The notes below the pieces were generated by a model. It worked only from the letters and a program-made list of their open reading frames with translations, did not search any database and was not told where the DNA came from. This document shows positions 43,971-55,743 of a DNA stretch of 64,000 nucleotides, piece by piece. How positions within the stretch are numbered: the stretch's first letter is position 1; each line of letters opens with the position of its first letter. Source of the DNA: Zhengitettix transpicula (Eukaryota > Arthropoda > Insecta > Orthoptera > Tetrigidae); contig CM073591.1 of NCBI GenBank assembly GCA_037074705.1, forward strand, positions 184,909,432-184,973,431, read 5' to 3'. The position numbers were made by a program, and so were the translations under genes.

Positions 43971-45072
43971 ATCTATTACACGAACTGAAATTGAAGGTAA
44001 TATGGGGTGAATGTTTGTGGTAGCAAGAACGAAATAATTTTTTTTTTCAATCTCTTAGCAAGTTTTCGCTTTTCCACCAACTCCACGACCGTGTAATCTT
44101 ACGGGAAGTACCCGCATTTGTTCACAAATGTCGCGCCGTTGACGTTACTATCTCTATTACTCATTATATGCCAAAATGATTTTTTAAGCCCCCTAAAAGA
44201 TCAAAACCCTAAAAACGCCGCGCTCATGAATTCATAATTTTTCTGTGTTGCCGCGTCGACTATTCATCCATATTTTTCCGTACAAATGATAAACTTGGAT
44301 TGGGTAGTAAATTAGAAGACTAGAGAACAACCTTCGGTCACCGCCGGAATAAATCGGTCACGTTCAGGAAGCGTGGCACATCACTACAAATAATTAAGTT
44401 CAGCTGGAAATAATAAATTACTACGATCGCCAACACGATCACACTGAGTTTTGTAGCATATAATTGACCGTGGAACATTCTCTTTCATTATTTTTTAATT
44501 CATTCCAAACGTTCACATCCTCTCGACGGTGTCTACATTAATTAAAAAACATTCGAATTGAATTCGTCCTCGAAGAAAACATTGCCCACAAGCGACAATA
44601 TGGTTGTCAAAATCAGATGGAGATTTTCAAACAATCAATTGTTAAATATATTGAAATTTATTTCTCCTGATATATTATTATGTTTGTCTTATATTTCGAA
44701 TTTGTAACTTTTAATATTCCATTTATAAACTTTTTCGAAGCTTTCGACAATATTGCCGAAATTATCTTAATTTAAAACTTAATTTTCCTGATTGATGCGT
44801 ATACTTTTCCGGTAGGTGCGTAGTAATATTGTCTTAATGGAGACAGGCACGTATTCTACTGGAAATCGGGTTCTAGTAGAACAATATCCCGATTGACGTT
44901 TGCTCGACAGGTCATTTTCCCCTGACAAGTGCGTTTATACGAAATAAAGCATACTATTAATATTGTAGGATACTTATTATGTCAGTTATCTTACTATTCA
45001 TAATTATTATTGTAAATTAAGTTACTAATTAATGCATGTAACAATTTCATCAAAACATGGTACAGAATTTAC
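43971..45072. other. Unassigned stretch; right part related to the 866-bp repeat
   Basis: From about 44790 to 44960 the sequence (AATATCCCGATTGACGTTTGC near 44883) resembles, inverted, the region of the 866-bp block around 45660-45760. The rest is unassigned. Confidence 0.4.
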
Positions 45073-45938
45073 TTAATGTAAAGGAACAACCCTCCTGGAT
45101 TTAAGATAATTATAGCACCCCTATGGGTAGGGGTCGAAGGAGATGGAGTTTTCAAAATATGCGGTAACGGTCCATATTGGCGATAGTTATATAGTTTAGG
45201 GGGCGTTCAGATTAATGTCACTCTCACTATTTCCAGTGAAAAATTTCATTCTCTAACGGCATAAGGACAGCTCTATGGACGGGGTGAAAACGGTTGATAA
45301 ACAACTGTGATAACGAGCAAGATTGAAGGCGAATCCGGTGTTATGGTAGTCGCTGATGGAAACAGTCTATCATAGCAACCGATTCGACACAAATCTCGAT
45401 CTTTATCGCAGTATATTTATCACCCTCACCCCTAGGGGAGAAACTGTAACTTAACCCTGCTGGAATGCCATAACTAAACCCAGCGACTACCATAACACTG
45501 GATTCGAAATCAATCTTGGACATTACTTTTGCTCTCCCACTTTCACCCTAACGCCTATAACAGTCCTAATTCCGTTAGAGGATAAAAATATCTAGATTGA
45601 CATTATGAATCTGAAAGACCGCATAAACTATAAATTCGTCGCCAATATATACCGTTATCGCATCAGGATAATGCCCTGTCCGGCAAACGTCAACCGGGAT
45701 ATTGTTGTCGGGGTAATGTGCTTCGGGCAGGTGTGTCGGGAAAACACCGGATTCCAGAAACCGGTGTAGTCAAGTTTTTAATGTTATTTACAAATAAATA
45801 AATGTTTTATTTGGATGTATTGGATATGTTTATGACAATCTTTCCAGAATATATAAAAAAATTAAGTATAGTAGAAAATTTAGAAACAATTTTCGTTTTA
45901 TAAATGTTGACTGATCATACAATGGTGATATAACATAA
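45073..45938 (+). repeat. 866-bp near-identical repeat, copy A
   Basis: Matches 51297-52162 at a constant offset of 6224. I saw one difference (G at 45763 against C at 51987) and no indel. Inside, 45324-45357 and 45480-45514 are diverged inverted arms meeting around a central segment, and similarity extends outward, so the block is a large imperfect palindrome related to family C. Neither terminal inverted repeats nor a convincing target duplication is visible. The 60-codon frame on the minus strand (45341-45523) is in both copies and is not evidently a gene. Confidence 0.95.
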
Positions 45939-46859
45939 ACATAACTAGTATTTTATTAAGACTGCTGGACGATACAAAATGATTGTTAATATTGTAACAC
46001 TTTTCGTTGACATGAATTGTGATTCTCCTCCAAAACGTCTTAGTGAAGGTTTAAACAAAAAACAGGACCACAACATAATTTTCTGAAGACGTTGTAAGCC
46101 GTAGTGTAATTCAAACTCATAGAAATTAATTCCTGCAATTAAAACGTCAACCTACTATGTCGATTACCGTAATTCAGTTAGTTCGAAAAGAATGCTTTAA
46201 ATGATTTTCATTTTATAGTAGTTTGAAATTTGTATGTATAATGTAATGGTGGTGAGGGTGCCTATGTTATACAGAAGCTGAGATTTCAATCGCTTGTTAT
46301 TATGTAATTATGATAGTATAGTTTCTATTGAACGCAATATTACAAGGGAAACATTTCTGACTATACAACGTGAAAACAGCTCACACAGCTTGTAGCGATG
46401 TTTAAACTGCTATAAAGCTTTCCCTGAGTACCCAAGAACTTTTGCGGTGCACTGTAGCACGAAATGAAAGTTTGTGCGGAGTGCAAGTTCGGCCCTTAAC
46501 TCGATGCGCCAGCTATATCACCCTACAGGACGTGATTTCCAACATGTGCTCTGGACATGTACACGATTTATGCTCGCTTTATGCCTCCTCTAACCTACTA
46601 CTTAAAATATGATGTTGCTTAAAAACGAGCCTCGTAATAACTTACTTATGTACCCACACATAAAACACGAAATTTAAAACCAAATGCAAGAAAATTAACC
46701 AGAGATACAAATTTCAACAACAAAGCGAATATGAAAAGAAGCCCTAGTCGTCAATACTTTCAAGGCAAACAAATAATGACATCTAACTTTCTGTTAAATT
46801 TAGCGTAAGTATAAATTTTCAGCGGAAACCGAAATTATATTAAAATAAAAAGTAAAATA

Positions 46860-46861
<2 letters not shown>
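45939..46861. other. AT-rich stretch, no recognised gene
   Basis: Nothing recognised. Confidence 0.4.

Positions 46862-46904
<43 letters not shown>
46862..46904. repeat. (TA)n microsatellite
   Basis: TA run ending exactly at unit E11. Confidence 0.95.
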
Positions 46905-46907
<3 letters not shown>

Positions 46908-47860
46908 AATAATTAACAATGATAGCTTGGCATCTTTTAAAATAATTCAAGATGTGAATTATGTGGCGTTTTTAAATGAAAAGAACTATTACGTGAAAAC
47001 TATTAAACAAGATTTATTAACAATTTTAAAACAAGTATTCAAATTACAAAATATTTGGGATCTCAGGGTCTTGAACTGGGTTTGATAATGGCAGAATTTA
47101 TATAAACAAAATCACAAATATTACATTTACTTTATATGGGAATCAATGCGTCTGAACATAGACGAAATTTGTTGCTGAAGAAAATAATACTAAAGATTGA
47201 ATTTAAATAATTTCAATTTTTATCAAGAAATAAAGAATGGTCTGAATAATTAAAGATCTCATTTTATCGATAATTAAAGAACGATCTGACGTTTATCTTT
47301 TAAACGTGGTTTACAATGGTTTTAAAGTTTTCTTTCTACTTACGGCAGCCCAGGTCTCATTTTAACTTTTCGTGCACAATTTTGGGGATATCACTGATTC
47401 TAAGTACTCAAAGACTCTAAATGTTCACAGACTCTAATTAGCGTAGTTTGTTAGTTTGTTTAAAATAACTTTGTTGATTCTCGATGATTTACTGCAAACT
47501 GGATTCGTAGATCTCGAGAGTCATGTTGAAAATGCCACTCACTGGTTTTGTCTGTTGACTTTTTCATTCCCGCTGCTGACTGACTAAATTGTTCAACTTT
47601 CCGTGTATTAGAATTTTGTGGTCTTTACACCTCGCCGTTCATTGCCTGACTGTTCGTTCTTTTCGTCTGTTCTATTTTCTGTCTGCTGCCCGACTATACA
47701 TTCGTCTCGTAAATTTTGAGCGCGTAAAACCTTCTCGACCAATCAACAATGCTTTCTTTGCCTTGCCGGTTTGTTGCGGCGTCCGCTATATCCACCAATA
47801 ATGAGTCCTCTACAATTCAACTTTTCAATTAGAACAATGCCTTTATTACCAATTACTACA
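46905..47860 (-). repeat. LTR-like unit E11
   Basis: On the minus strand it starts TGTAGTAATTGG at 47860 and ends AATTATTACA at 46905. It holds the shared GATCTCAGGGTC...CTGGGTTTGATAATGG segment (47059-47091) and the GATCTGACGTTTATC segment. A degenerate GGCATCTTTTAAAA box lies near 46930. Confidence 0.6.
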
Positions 47861-47868
47861 ATATATAT

Positions 47869-49186
47869 TGTAATGCCAGTTAAGTGAGGCATTGTTTCGG
47901 ATGGATAGTCTGGACTGTGGGAGGGGCAATTTTTGTAACGTATTTATGTAGGTTCTTGGATACGCTGTTCTTGAGAATTCGGAACCGTGCACGTGCGTGT
48001 GGCCTTTCTCAAACTAAATCTGGTGCACAATGTAATGCTTGTTACGTGAGGCATTGTGTCTGATTGATGGTATGGACTGTTGAGGGGGCGGCATTTTTGT
48101 AACGTGTTTATTTAGGACTGAGTATTTCTTCGTTTTGAGAATACTGGGTGTGTGGTCTGGAGAATTTGGAACCGTGCACGTGCGTGTGGGGGTGAGAATA
48201 CAGATGAGTCCTACCCAAAGTAATTACGGGTCCTGTCTCGATTGTCGGCTTTGGACATGACGAAGTAGTTAGCAATTTGCTGACTACGGAACTGCAGCTG
48301 CATAATATAAATCGCGGGATAATGGAAGAAACTGTCAACGGGCATTTGCGACGAAGTTTTGGAACAATGAAAAAAGGAAAAGGCTGGGGGTATATAAACG
48401 GGAGATAAGCTTTTGAGTGAGTTAGTTATTCTGCGACCACCGAAGATGGTGAATGTGTTTAAGAAGTCAGTCGTTCTGTGATCACCGAAGCTGGAGAATA
48501 TGACTAAGAGAGACATCGGTTAAGGGAGGAGAATGTGTTAGAAGTTGCAGTCGGCGAGAGAAATAGCCAAATATTCATCGATAAACATTTTGTATGCTGA
48601 AGTCTAATCTATTCTAATCTCAAAATTAGACCACTGTCTTCGATTGTAGGAGACCAGGACACTGCATACAGCGTCTAGTAGTCTTCGGAACGAGCAAGTG
48701 ATATGTCCTTCACGAACGGAAAACTAACTTTTGTCAAACCAACAGTGTGTGTTAGAATCAGTGTTTAAAACGGCCAGTATATAAAGTGTGTGTGTTTGAA
48801 CGAGCCAAATTTTCCTGAGTAATCGTAAGTTAAAAATTTCATGGTATTCATAGATGTAAACCGAATTAAAAGATAAAGTCAGATATCGTTCTTTTCTTTT
48901 GTGTTGATAAAATAAACTCATTAAATTTAAAATCAATCTTGTAGAATAAGTTCGTAAATAATTAATTTCGTCTATGTCTAGACGAATAAATATTTATTTT
49001 TAATTTAGAGCTACATTTTGTGTTCTTTGATTATGGTTAAATGTTCTGCCGTTATCAAACCCAGTATAGACCTTTTAGAGATTGAGATATGAATTTTAAA
49101 ATTGTATAAGTGTTCAAAAATTAAAATAAAATTGTTTGTTGTTTATAAATATTAATCTTTTTATTTAGACACCGGTTAGTATATTG

Positions 49187-49189
<3 letters not shown>
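47869..49189 (+). repeat. LTR-like unit E12 with a duplicated 5' end
   Basis: The first about 162 bp (47869-48030) are repeated, diverged, from 48031 to about 48200. Both start TGTAATGC.....GTGAGGCATTG and share GGAACCGTGCACGTGCGTGTG. The rest follows family order to TATCAAACCCAGTATAGACC near 49055 and ends near TATTGCA at (TA)n. Confidence 0.6.

Positions 49190-49226
<37 letters not shown>
49190..49226. repeat. (TA)n microsatellite
   Basis: TA run exactly between units E12 and E13. Confidence 0.95.
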
Positions 49227-49229
<3 letters not shown>

Positions 49230-50215
49230 AATAATCAACAAGTTAGGGTTAATTAATTGAAATAATAAATTATCAAAAGAAATGTTAAAAGAAAAGATTA
49301 TAAAAATTAAAAATTAAATACTTTCATCACTGGGTTTGATAATAAACAGAAAAGTGACTTATAAACTGATTAACAATTCAAATATAAAAATTCTCCTAAA
49401 ATAATATGACGATAAATGAAATGAAAGAAGGCTAAATGTAAAGAAACTGAACGAAATCTGACTATTACCTTTCTAATTATCATTTACAAGTTTATATAGG
49501 TTTTGTTAATCACGTGTTGTCCGTCTGGAACCAGCTCTTTCTTTTGTAGCTTCAACACTACACTAAAAATGCAACTTTTTACACTGATTCTAACATCCTT
49601 GCAGATTTTACACACGCGGTCGAAATGCACGTACTCAGCTATCAGGAATCTCGGTTGTTATCTCTTCTTCCTGGTCAGCTAGCCAATACCGGATCCATCA
49701 ATGCGAAGATTGTTCAATTTGTGAAGCAAACTCCTGCTTCCATACAGGAACGTGTGGTTTGTAGTTAATGTTAGCAGGCTTTACTTATCATATGCAGGGT
49801 CCAGCCTCTAACTACTTTCTTCTCGTCGCAGATTTTAAGCTTTTTGTTTCTCCTTGCTCGACGCAGGCTCAGAGAAGAACTTTACTGTTTTATTTCTACC
49901 ACGTATCTCAGTGAAGATTTGTTTTAATGTTTTACCTCTCGTCGTCGACCGCAGACTTTAATGTTTCACCTCTCGTCGCCAACCGCAAACTCTAACTTCT
50001 CGTATGCAGATTTGATTGTCTATCCTTTCTCGACCCCGTCTCCGTACAGACTGAATTCCTTTCGCGCGCGCAGTCACCATTTCGGCTTTTCAACAAAGGA
50101 AAGGAACTCGCCGCTCATTGTCGCTTTGGTAGCTCCTGCCGTTACAATTAAATTTTATTAAAACCAATTCAAATTATACCTAATTAATTTAATGGCCTAA
50201 TCAATTATTGCTACA
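49227..50215 (-). repeat. LTR-like unit E13
   Basis: On the minus strand it starts TGTAGCAATAATTGATTAGGCC at 50215, very like E6, and ends TTGATTATTACA at 49227. The GCTACCAAAGCGACAATGAGCGG segment (E6: GAGCAAAGCGACAATGAGCGG) and the CTGGTTCCAG and TCTGACT...ATCATTTACA segments are shared. Confidence 0.65.
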
Positions 50216-50226
50216 ATATATACAAT

Positions 50227-50228
<2 letters not shown>

Positions 50229-50264
<36 letters not shown>

Positions 50265-50383
50265 GGTAATCAATTAAGGAAATTGAACTTATTTAAAAGG
50301 AACTATTATCCATCTTGGATTTAATAAATTAAATGATTACTAACAAGTCCAATTTTAAACACACAAAATTTATATTAAACTAG
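50229..50383. repeat. (TA)n and a truncated LTR-like end, E14
   Basis: TA run to about 50261, then TGTGGTAATCAATTAAGG as a unit end, cut off near 50380 where family R copy 2 begins. Confidence 0.5.
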
Positions 50384-51010
50384 CTGGTTGCCCGGCGTTG
50401 CTCGTGTACTTATTTATATAAACTCGAAAAAGTATTTAATTGAATACTTAAATATATTCCTTGAGTATTTCAGGATATAATTGTCACTCAGTCTTCATAC
50501 ATTACGAAATATTATATTGATGAAATTGTTAGCTAGACTCACAACTAATATAGCGCGAAAATTAACTTACATTTTCCGCAAGGATGGTAAAGTAATTCGT
50601 ATTCTTCTTTATTACCATTCGATGGAGTATTGCTGTATAAAATTATATTTTTTATTTAAAGAAAATATTTCTGCTTTATTTCATTCCTGATAAAGGAGAA
50701 TTTCCTTTGTTCGTTGCGTAGTAACGTCTTTCTCTCGCGTGACGTCATTGTCTCTTGGCGCGCAGTAATTTAACATTTAATGATAATGGTTTTTAATTAT
50801 AATTCTTTCCACATATATGCTAGGGGTTTCTCACCCTCACAGTACCGTTTCTCGTGTTTTGAAGAATATGTATACCAATTTTTGTTGCATTCTGTCCACG
50901 CGATAAAATTTGTATAAAGAACAACGTAAATACATACATACATACATACATACATACATACATACATACATACATACATACAAATATACATCATTTTTTA
51001 TTATATAGAT
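50380..51010 (+). repeat. Family R interspersed repeat, copy 2
   Basis: Close match to 1459-2080 over its whole length: starts CTAGCTGGTTGCCCGGCGTTG, (ATAC)n at about 50928-50981, ends TTTTTTATTATATAGAT. Confidence 0.75.
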
Positions 51011-51296
51011 AAATTTTCATACTCAATTTTTCTACATTAATGCCACGGCTTTTATGAGATTCTTGAATCCTCTAGGGTAACTTGTCGAGCCTCTAACAGG
51101 AAGAAATAGAAACCCGCAATGAAATAACAAAATTTATAAAATATTACAAAATATTGAAATGAATTTACTTGAATATTACATTATGAAACTGACATAGGAA
51201 ACATGGCAGTAAGAAATATTATACAACTTATTTTGTTACATACCAGACATCAACTGCTCCGATTTTAACTAACATTTGGGTTAATATGTTAATATG

Positions 51297-52162
51297 TTAA
51301 TGTAAAGGAACAACCCTCCTGGATTTAAGATAATTATAGCACCCCTATGGGTAGGGGTCGAAGGAGATGGAGTTTTCAAAATATGCGGTAACGGTCCATA
51401 TTGGCGATAGTTATATAGTTTAGGGGGCGTTCAGATTAATGTCACTCTCACTATTTCCAGTGAAAAATTTCATTCTCTAACGGCATAAGGACAGCTCTAT
51501 GGACGGGGTGAAAACGGTTGATAAACAACTGTGATAACGAGCAAGATTGAAGGCGAATCCGGTGTTATGGTAGTCGCTGATGGAAACAGTCTATCATAGC
51601 AACCGATTCGACACAAATCTCGATCTTTATCGCAGTATATTTATCACCCTCACCCCTAGGGGAGAAACTGTAACTTAACCCTGCTGGAATGCCATAACTA
51701 AACCCAGCGACTACCATAACACTGGATTCGAAATCAATCTTGGACATTACTTTTGCTCTCCCACTTTCACCCTAACGCCTATAACAGTCCTAATTCCGTT
51801 AGAGGATAAAAATATCTAGATTGACATTATGAATCTGAAAGACCGCATAAACTATAAATTCGTCGCCAATATATACCGTTATCGCATCAGGATAATGCCC
51901 TGTCCGGCAAACGTCAACCGGGATATTGTTGTCGGGGTAATGTGCTTCGGGCAGGTGTGTCGGGAAAACACCGGATTCCAGAAACCCGTGTAGTCAAGTT
52001 TTTAATGTTATTTACAAATAAATAAATGTTTTATTTGGATGTATTGGATATGTTTATGACAATCTTTCCAGAATATATAAAAAAATTAAGTATAGTAGAA
52101 AATTTAGAAACAATTTTCGTTTTATAAATGTTGACTGATCATACAATGGTGATATAACATAA
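51297..52162 (+). repeat. 866-bp near-identical repeat, copy B
   Basis: See copy A at 45073-45938; the same orientation and the same length. Flanking sequence differs immediately outside both ends. TAATAT occurs near both ends (51291 and 52160), but copy A does not support a target duplication there. Confidence 0.95.
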
Positions 52163-52985
52163 TATCACAAATTATATAAATTACTTTTTCACTTTAAATG
52201 GCCTTGGTAGTACACTTTTTACGCACTTTATGTCAGCATGCACGATTAAATCTCTATCACACCACAGACAATCCTCAGTTGATTTCCAAAAACATCGGCG
52301 AATAGTGATAATTTCATTTAAATCAGTCCGCAAACAGCCAGCACAACTTTTCCAATTATTACTTACTCATCTCGTTCAATATTGCTAACCGATGTTGGTC
52401 AGCATCCATCGGTCTCTAACCGACCTCGGTCATTGCTCATAGGAAACTGTAACCAACCTTATCCGATCAGCTCATATCGCAGACTGTAACCAACCATATC
52501 CGGTGACTGTACATATCTACATTTACACATCACCATCATTATTACCGTCTCAAACACTCCGCATTCTTACGCAATGCTGACTGTTGACTACAATACCCGG
52601 GCCACAATACTCCGCTAACAACGCAAATATTAAACAATTTATAAATCATTTCATTAACTTTATTGGTGGTATATATATATACCACGTTTTTTCGTTAGGG
52701 ATTATAGTCACTCTTTAACCAAGAGTTTAAAACCATCCTAATTGAGTTTATACACTTCATAGCGTTATAATTAAACTTTTAATTTAATTTGTTACATGTA
52801 GAGACTGAGGAACAGTTTCGCCACGTTTATCGAATTTGTTGTTACAATTAAAATGTACAATATTATTAACAAGATTTCTTTAATTTGTAAACTGGAAACC
52901 AACATTTTAAAGACAAAAACAGTAATCGCGGCATAAGAGACAACTTTAAAAAACGTCTTTTGAATTTCAATTCACTTCTTATTCT
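52163..52985. other. Unassigned stretch, no recognised gene
   Basis: Near 52385-52510 short motifs (CTAACCGA..TCGGTCA, TGTAACCAACC) are repeated two or three times. No gene seen. Confidence 0.4.
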
Positions 52986-53665
52986 TCTATTTTCTACTAA
53001 TTAATCAAGCAAAGTGTTTGCATGTATGTATTTATGTTCCGCATTCAAATACACACCCGTGGAACAAATTTCACCAAATTTCGTACGTGTTCTTCGCAAC
53101 CAGTAAACAAACACTGTCGGAACGAGACACGTGCGGTGAAAATATTCAAACATGCTAAAACGGCCGATATTTGAGCCGGATAAATATTTCTAGGGGCCAT
53201 AGAGAATGATTGTATTTCAACTGATATAATTGTGTATAATTTCAAGCCCTTACAGCATAGAAAAGGAGCCCCCTTAGGGGTGGGGGTTGAGGGGCGTTAC
53301 AAGAAGATAACGCGAATGCAACCGAGATTAGAGTCAAATCCAGAGTTATGGTTGTCACTCAGTTTATTTATGGCATTCAACTTGCCGTTTAATTCCCTCA
53401 ATCAGGGGTGGTCGCGAGTAGAAATTTTCAAACATCTGAAACGGTCGAAATTTGCATGGAATAAATATTTATCGGTCAATTACATTGTTAGTATATCTAC
53501 CGATGCTGTTTATGTATAATTTCAACCCATTTAGGCATGGAAGGGGAGCGCGGTTAGGGGCGGGAGTGGAGGGGACGTTACATAAAAATGACACATAAGC
53601 GAATGAGATTGGAGTCAAATCGCGGGTTATGGATGCAACGCCGGGGACTCAGCTAGTAAGAAATA
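52986..53665 (+). repeat. Family C interspersed repeats, copies 6 and 7 in tandem
   Basis: Copy 6 (about 52990-53400) has the GTATGTATTTATG head, CCAGTAAACAAACACTGTCGG, ATGCTAAAACGGCCGATATT and GATTAGAGTCAAATCC. Copy 7 restarts near 53404 at the GTGGTCGCGAGTAGAAATTTTC point and repeats the second half, ending near GCCGGGGACTCAGCTAG. Confidence 0.6.
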
Positions 53666-54124
53666 TAATGAAAGGAAAAATTTCTTTCATAATCTCGTCA
53701 TTATAATGAAATATTTTAAGTCCCTGGAATATATAAGAAACAGCAAGCAGCTTCCACTGCTTCGTTGATCGTCCAGTTCCGAATTCCTTTTCCTAATTGC
53801 TGCAATTTTTTCCGAAATAGATTTAAATAGACTAGAGACTTGAACAAATTAGAAAACTTGTTAAATAAGTTAAAGTTGAAGTTTAATGAAAATATTTGGC
53901 TGTAGATAGCCCAAAACGTCAACATTTTTAGTGTGTAGTCCTTCCATCGGTGAGAGTTTACGGGAGAGAAAACACATACATATCAACTGGAACAAGACCG
54001 AATATCATACTGCATTAATTTAATAGCTATAAGATACATAGAATTTAATTGCATAATAGCAACAAACATACCATCGTTATTCTTTAGAAATATAATTCTC
54101 CGCGAACAAATAATTGTCAGTAAG
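53666..54124. other. AT-rich stretch, no recognised gene
   Basis: Nothing recognised. Confidence 0.4.
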
Positions 54125-54676
54125 TCTTCAGACAGTACTTCTTGAGTATTGCAGGATATAATTGTCCATCAGTATTCGCACATTACGAAGGATTGAAGTG
54201 ATCAAATTGATAGCTACATTCCAAATGTAAAGAAATGGTGGCCATATTGCACTCACTAAATTAACTAACATTTTCCGCAACGATTGTAAAGTATTTTGTA
54301 TTGTTTTTTATTATCACTCGATGGAGTATTACTGGATAGAATTATACTTTTATTCAATGAAAATATTTCTGCTTCATTTCATTACGGAAAAATCGAACTA
54401 TTTCCTTTGTTCGTCGCGTAGTAACGTCTCTCTCTGTCGCGTGATGTCATGATATATTGGCGTGCATTAATTTATCACTTAATGATCACTTTTTAAAATT
54501 ATAATTCTTTTCACATTTATGTTAGTGGTTTGTCACCCCCACAGTACCTGTTCTCGATTTTGGCAGAATACGTATACCAATTTTTGTTGCATTCTGTCCA
54601 CGCGATAAAATTTGTATAAAGAACAACGTAAATACATACATACATACAAATATACATCATTTTTTTATTATATAGA
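54125..54676 (+). repeat. Family R interspersed repeat, copy 4
   Basis: Starts near GTACTTCTTGAGTATTGCAGG and ends with a short catacataca array and TTTTTTTATTATATAGA. The CCGGCGTTGC head is missing. Confidence 0.65.
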
Positions 54677-55340
54677 AGATTTAGAATAACTTAATTTAAT
54701 TGGGCGCCAGTGGGTGATATAAAGTTTCTGTTCATACTATAATTTATTCACAGAAGAACGGAAAAAAGTTAATACAAATACAACATATTATAATTTACTT
54801 TACTGCTATTATATTTATCAAATACGAGTATGAAACGGAGCGAATGTAAATCCCACACTCAGGAGGACACCTTCGTCTTTATCGCGTATAAGAGACAGCA
54901 GCAAAAGAGTTTACATACTTTGATTTTGTGCGTGAACACGTGCGGCTCCTAACTCTTCCATGCCAAGGCTGCAACACATTCCAAGAAATCCTCCGTTCTT
55001 CCTTCATTCTCGAGTGCTGGCAGATCCACGTGGAATCTGTGTTGTTTGCGGCCACCCACATGTTCCAATCCTGTACATCGCCCATCCGTTGACGCTGGTA
55101 CTGATCACGACTTCTTACGTTTCCTGTTAAGCTGCTTATTCTATCTTCTTCGACTGCTACAAAACTGCTCTTCCAACGCTCTGTCGTCCCTTAAGGTGGA
55201 CACCCATGGTCTTCCTTTGGTCAGGCAAAATTGATCACCTGATCATGACATGGGAGGAGCTACAAAAGGATGTCAATTCTGGGATATTCCAAAACCTGCC
55301 CTAGGTTTCAACACAAAATTTGTATGCGTTGGAACTCCAA
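54677..55340. other. Unassigned stretch, no recognised gene
   Basis: Small frames at 54879-55234 have no domain I know. The region may belong to the transposon remnant that follows. Confidence 0.35.
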
Positions 55341-55500
55341 CTGGAGCTCCAGAGACCAAAATAAAATCAAAACAATGGAGAAAAGATGGTGAAAGTGCAC
55401 CGAAAAAGGCGAAGACCGTTTTGTGAGCTGTAAAGGATGGTTGTGACTGTATTTTGGCATTCTCAGGGTTTAATATTCATAGATTTCTGAGTGCTGTCTG
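55341..55500 (+). pseudogene. Mariner-type transposase scrap
   Basis: About 50 residues resemble the catalytic core of mariner transposases, a cut-and-paste DDD-type enzyme. TPTGAPETKIKSKQW is followed by SAPKKAKTV, in the place where mariners have PETK.QS..W...SP.PKKAKT. A TGA then interrupts where SAGK is usual, followed by VKDGCDCILAFSGF. Neither end of the transposon nor its inverted repeats is visible. Confidence 0.55.
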
Positions 55501-55515
55501 ATGTTTCCGCCTCAG

Positions 55516-55743
55516 GCCACATGGTGTCACGGGCATCGATCAACGTGTTCAGCGGAAGCATCCCGTGACTTCCAGCAGAGTCTTGGAGGGGATAGACTAG
55601 ACGAGGTTCTACGAGGAAGCGAAGCCCATTTCGGGCTCGGATACGAGAAGACTCAATTCGTCTCGGCCACCAGGATTGGTCACTTCATCTTTGGGCGTCC
55701 CGTGCCCGGCTGCCCCGCCGCGCTGATTCTGGGCCCTGCTCTG
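55516..55743 (+). CDS. Possible single exon (unrecognised, CpG-rich)
   Basis: This block is open in one frame only and much richer in GC than its surroundings. It is preceded by a pyrimidine-rich TTTCCGCCTCAG and followed by GTGAGTG, which look like a splice acceptor and donor. The length between them is 228 nt, a multiple of three, and the open frame fits phase 0 at both borders. The predicted 76 residues include a GHFIFGRP and a CPAALILGPAL tract and match no family I know. No neighbouring exon was found. It could equally be a GC-rich piece of transposon. Confidence 0.25.

Noticed and set aside
45073..52162. Interpreting the 866-bp pair as the two LTRs of one retrotransposon
   Set aside because: The ends are not TG...CA, the 5.4 kb between has no gag-pol, and it is filled with unrelated LTR-like units E11-E14 and family R.
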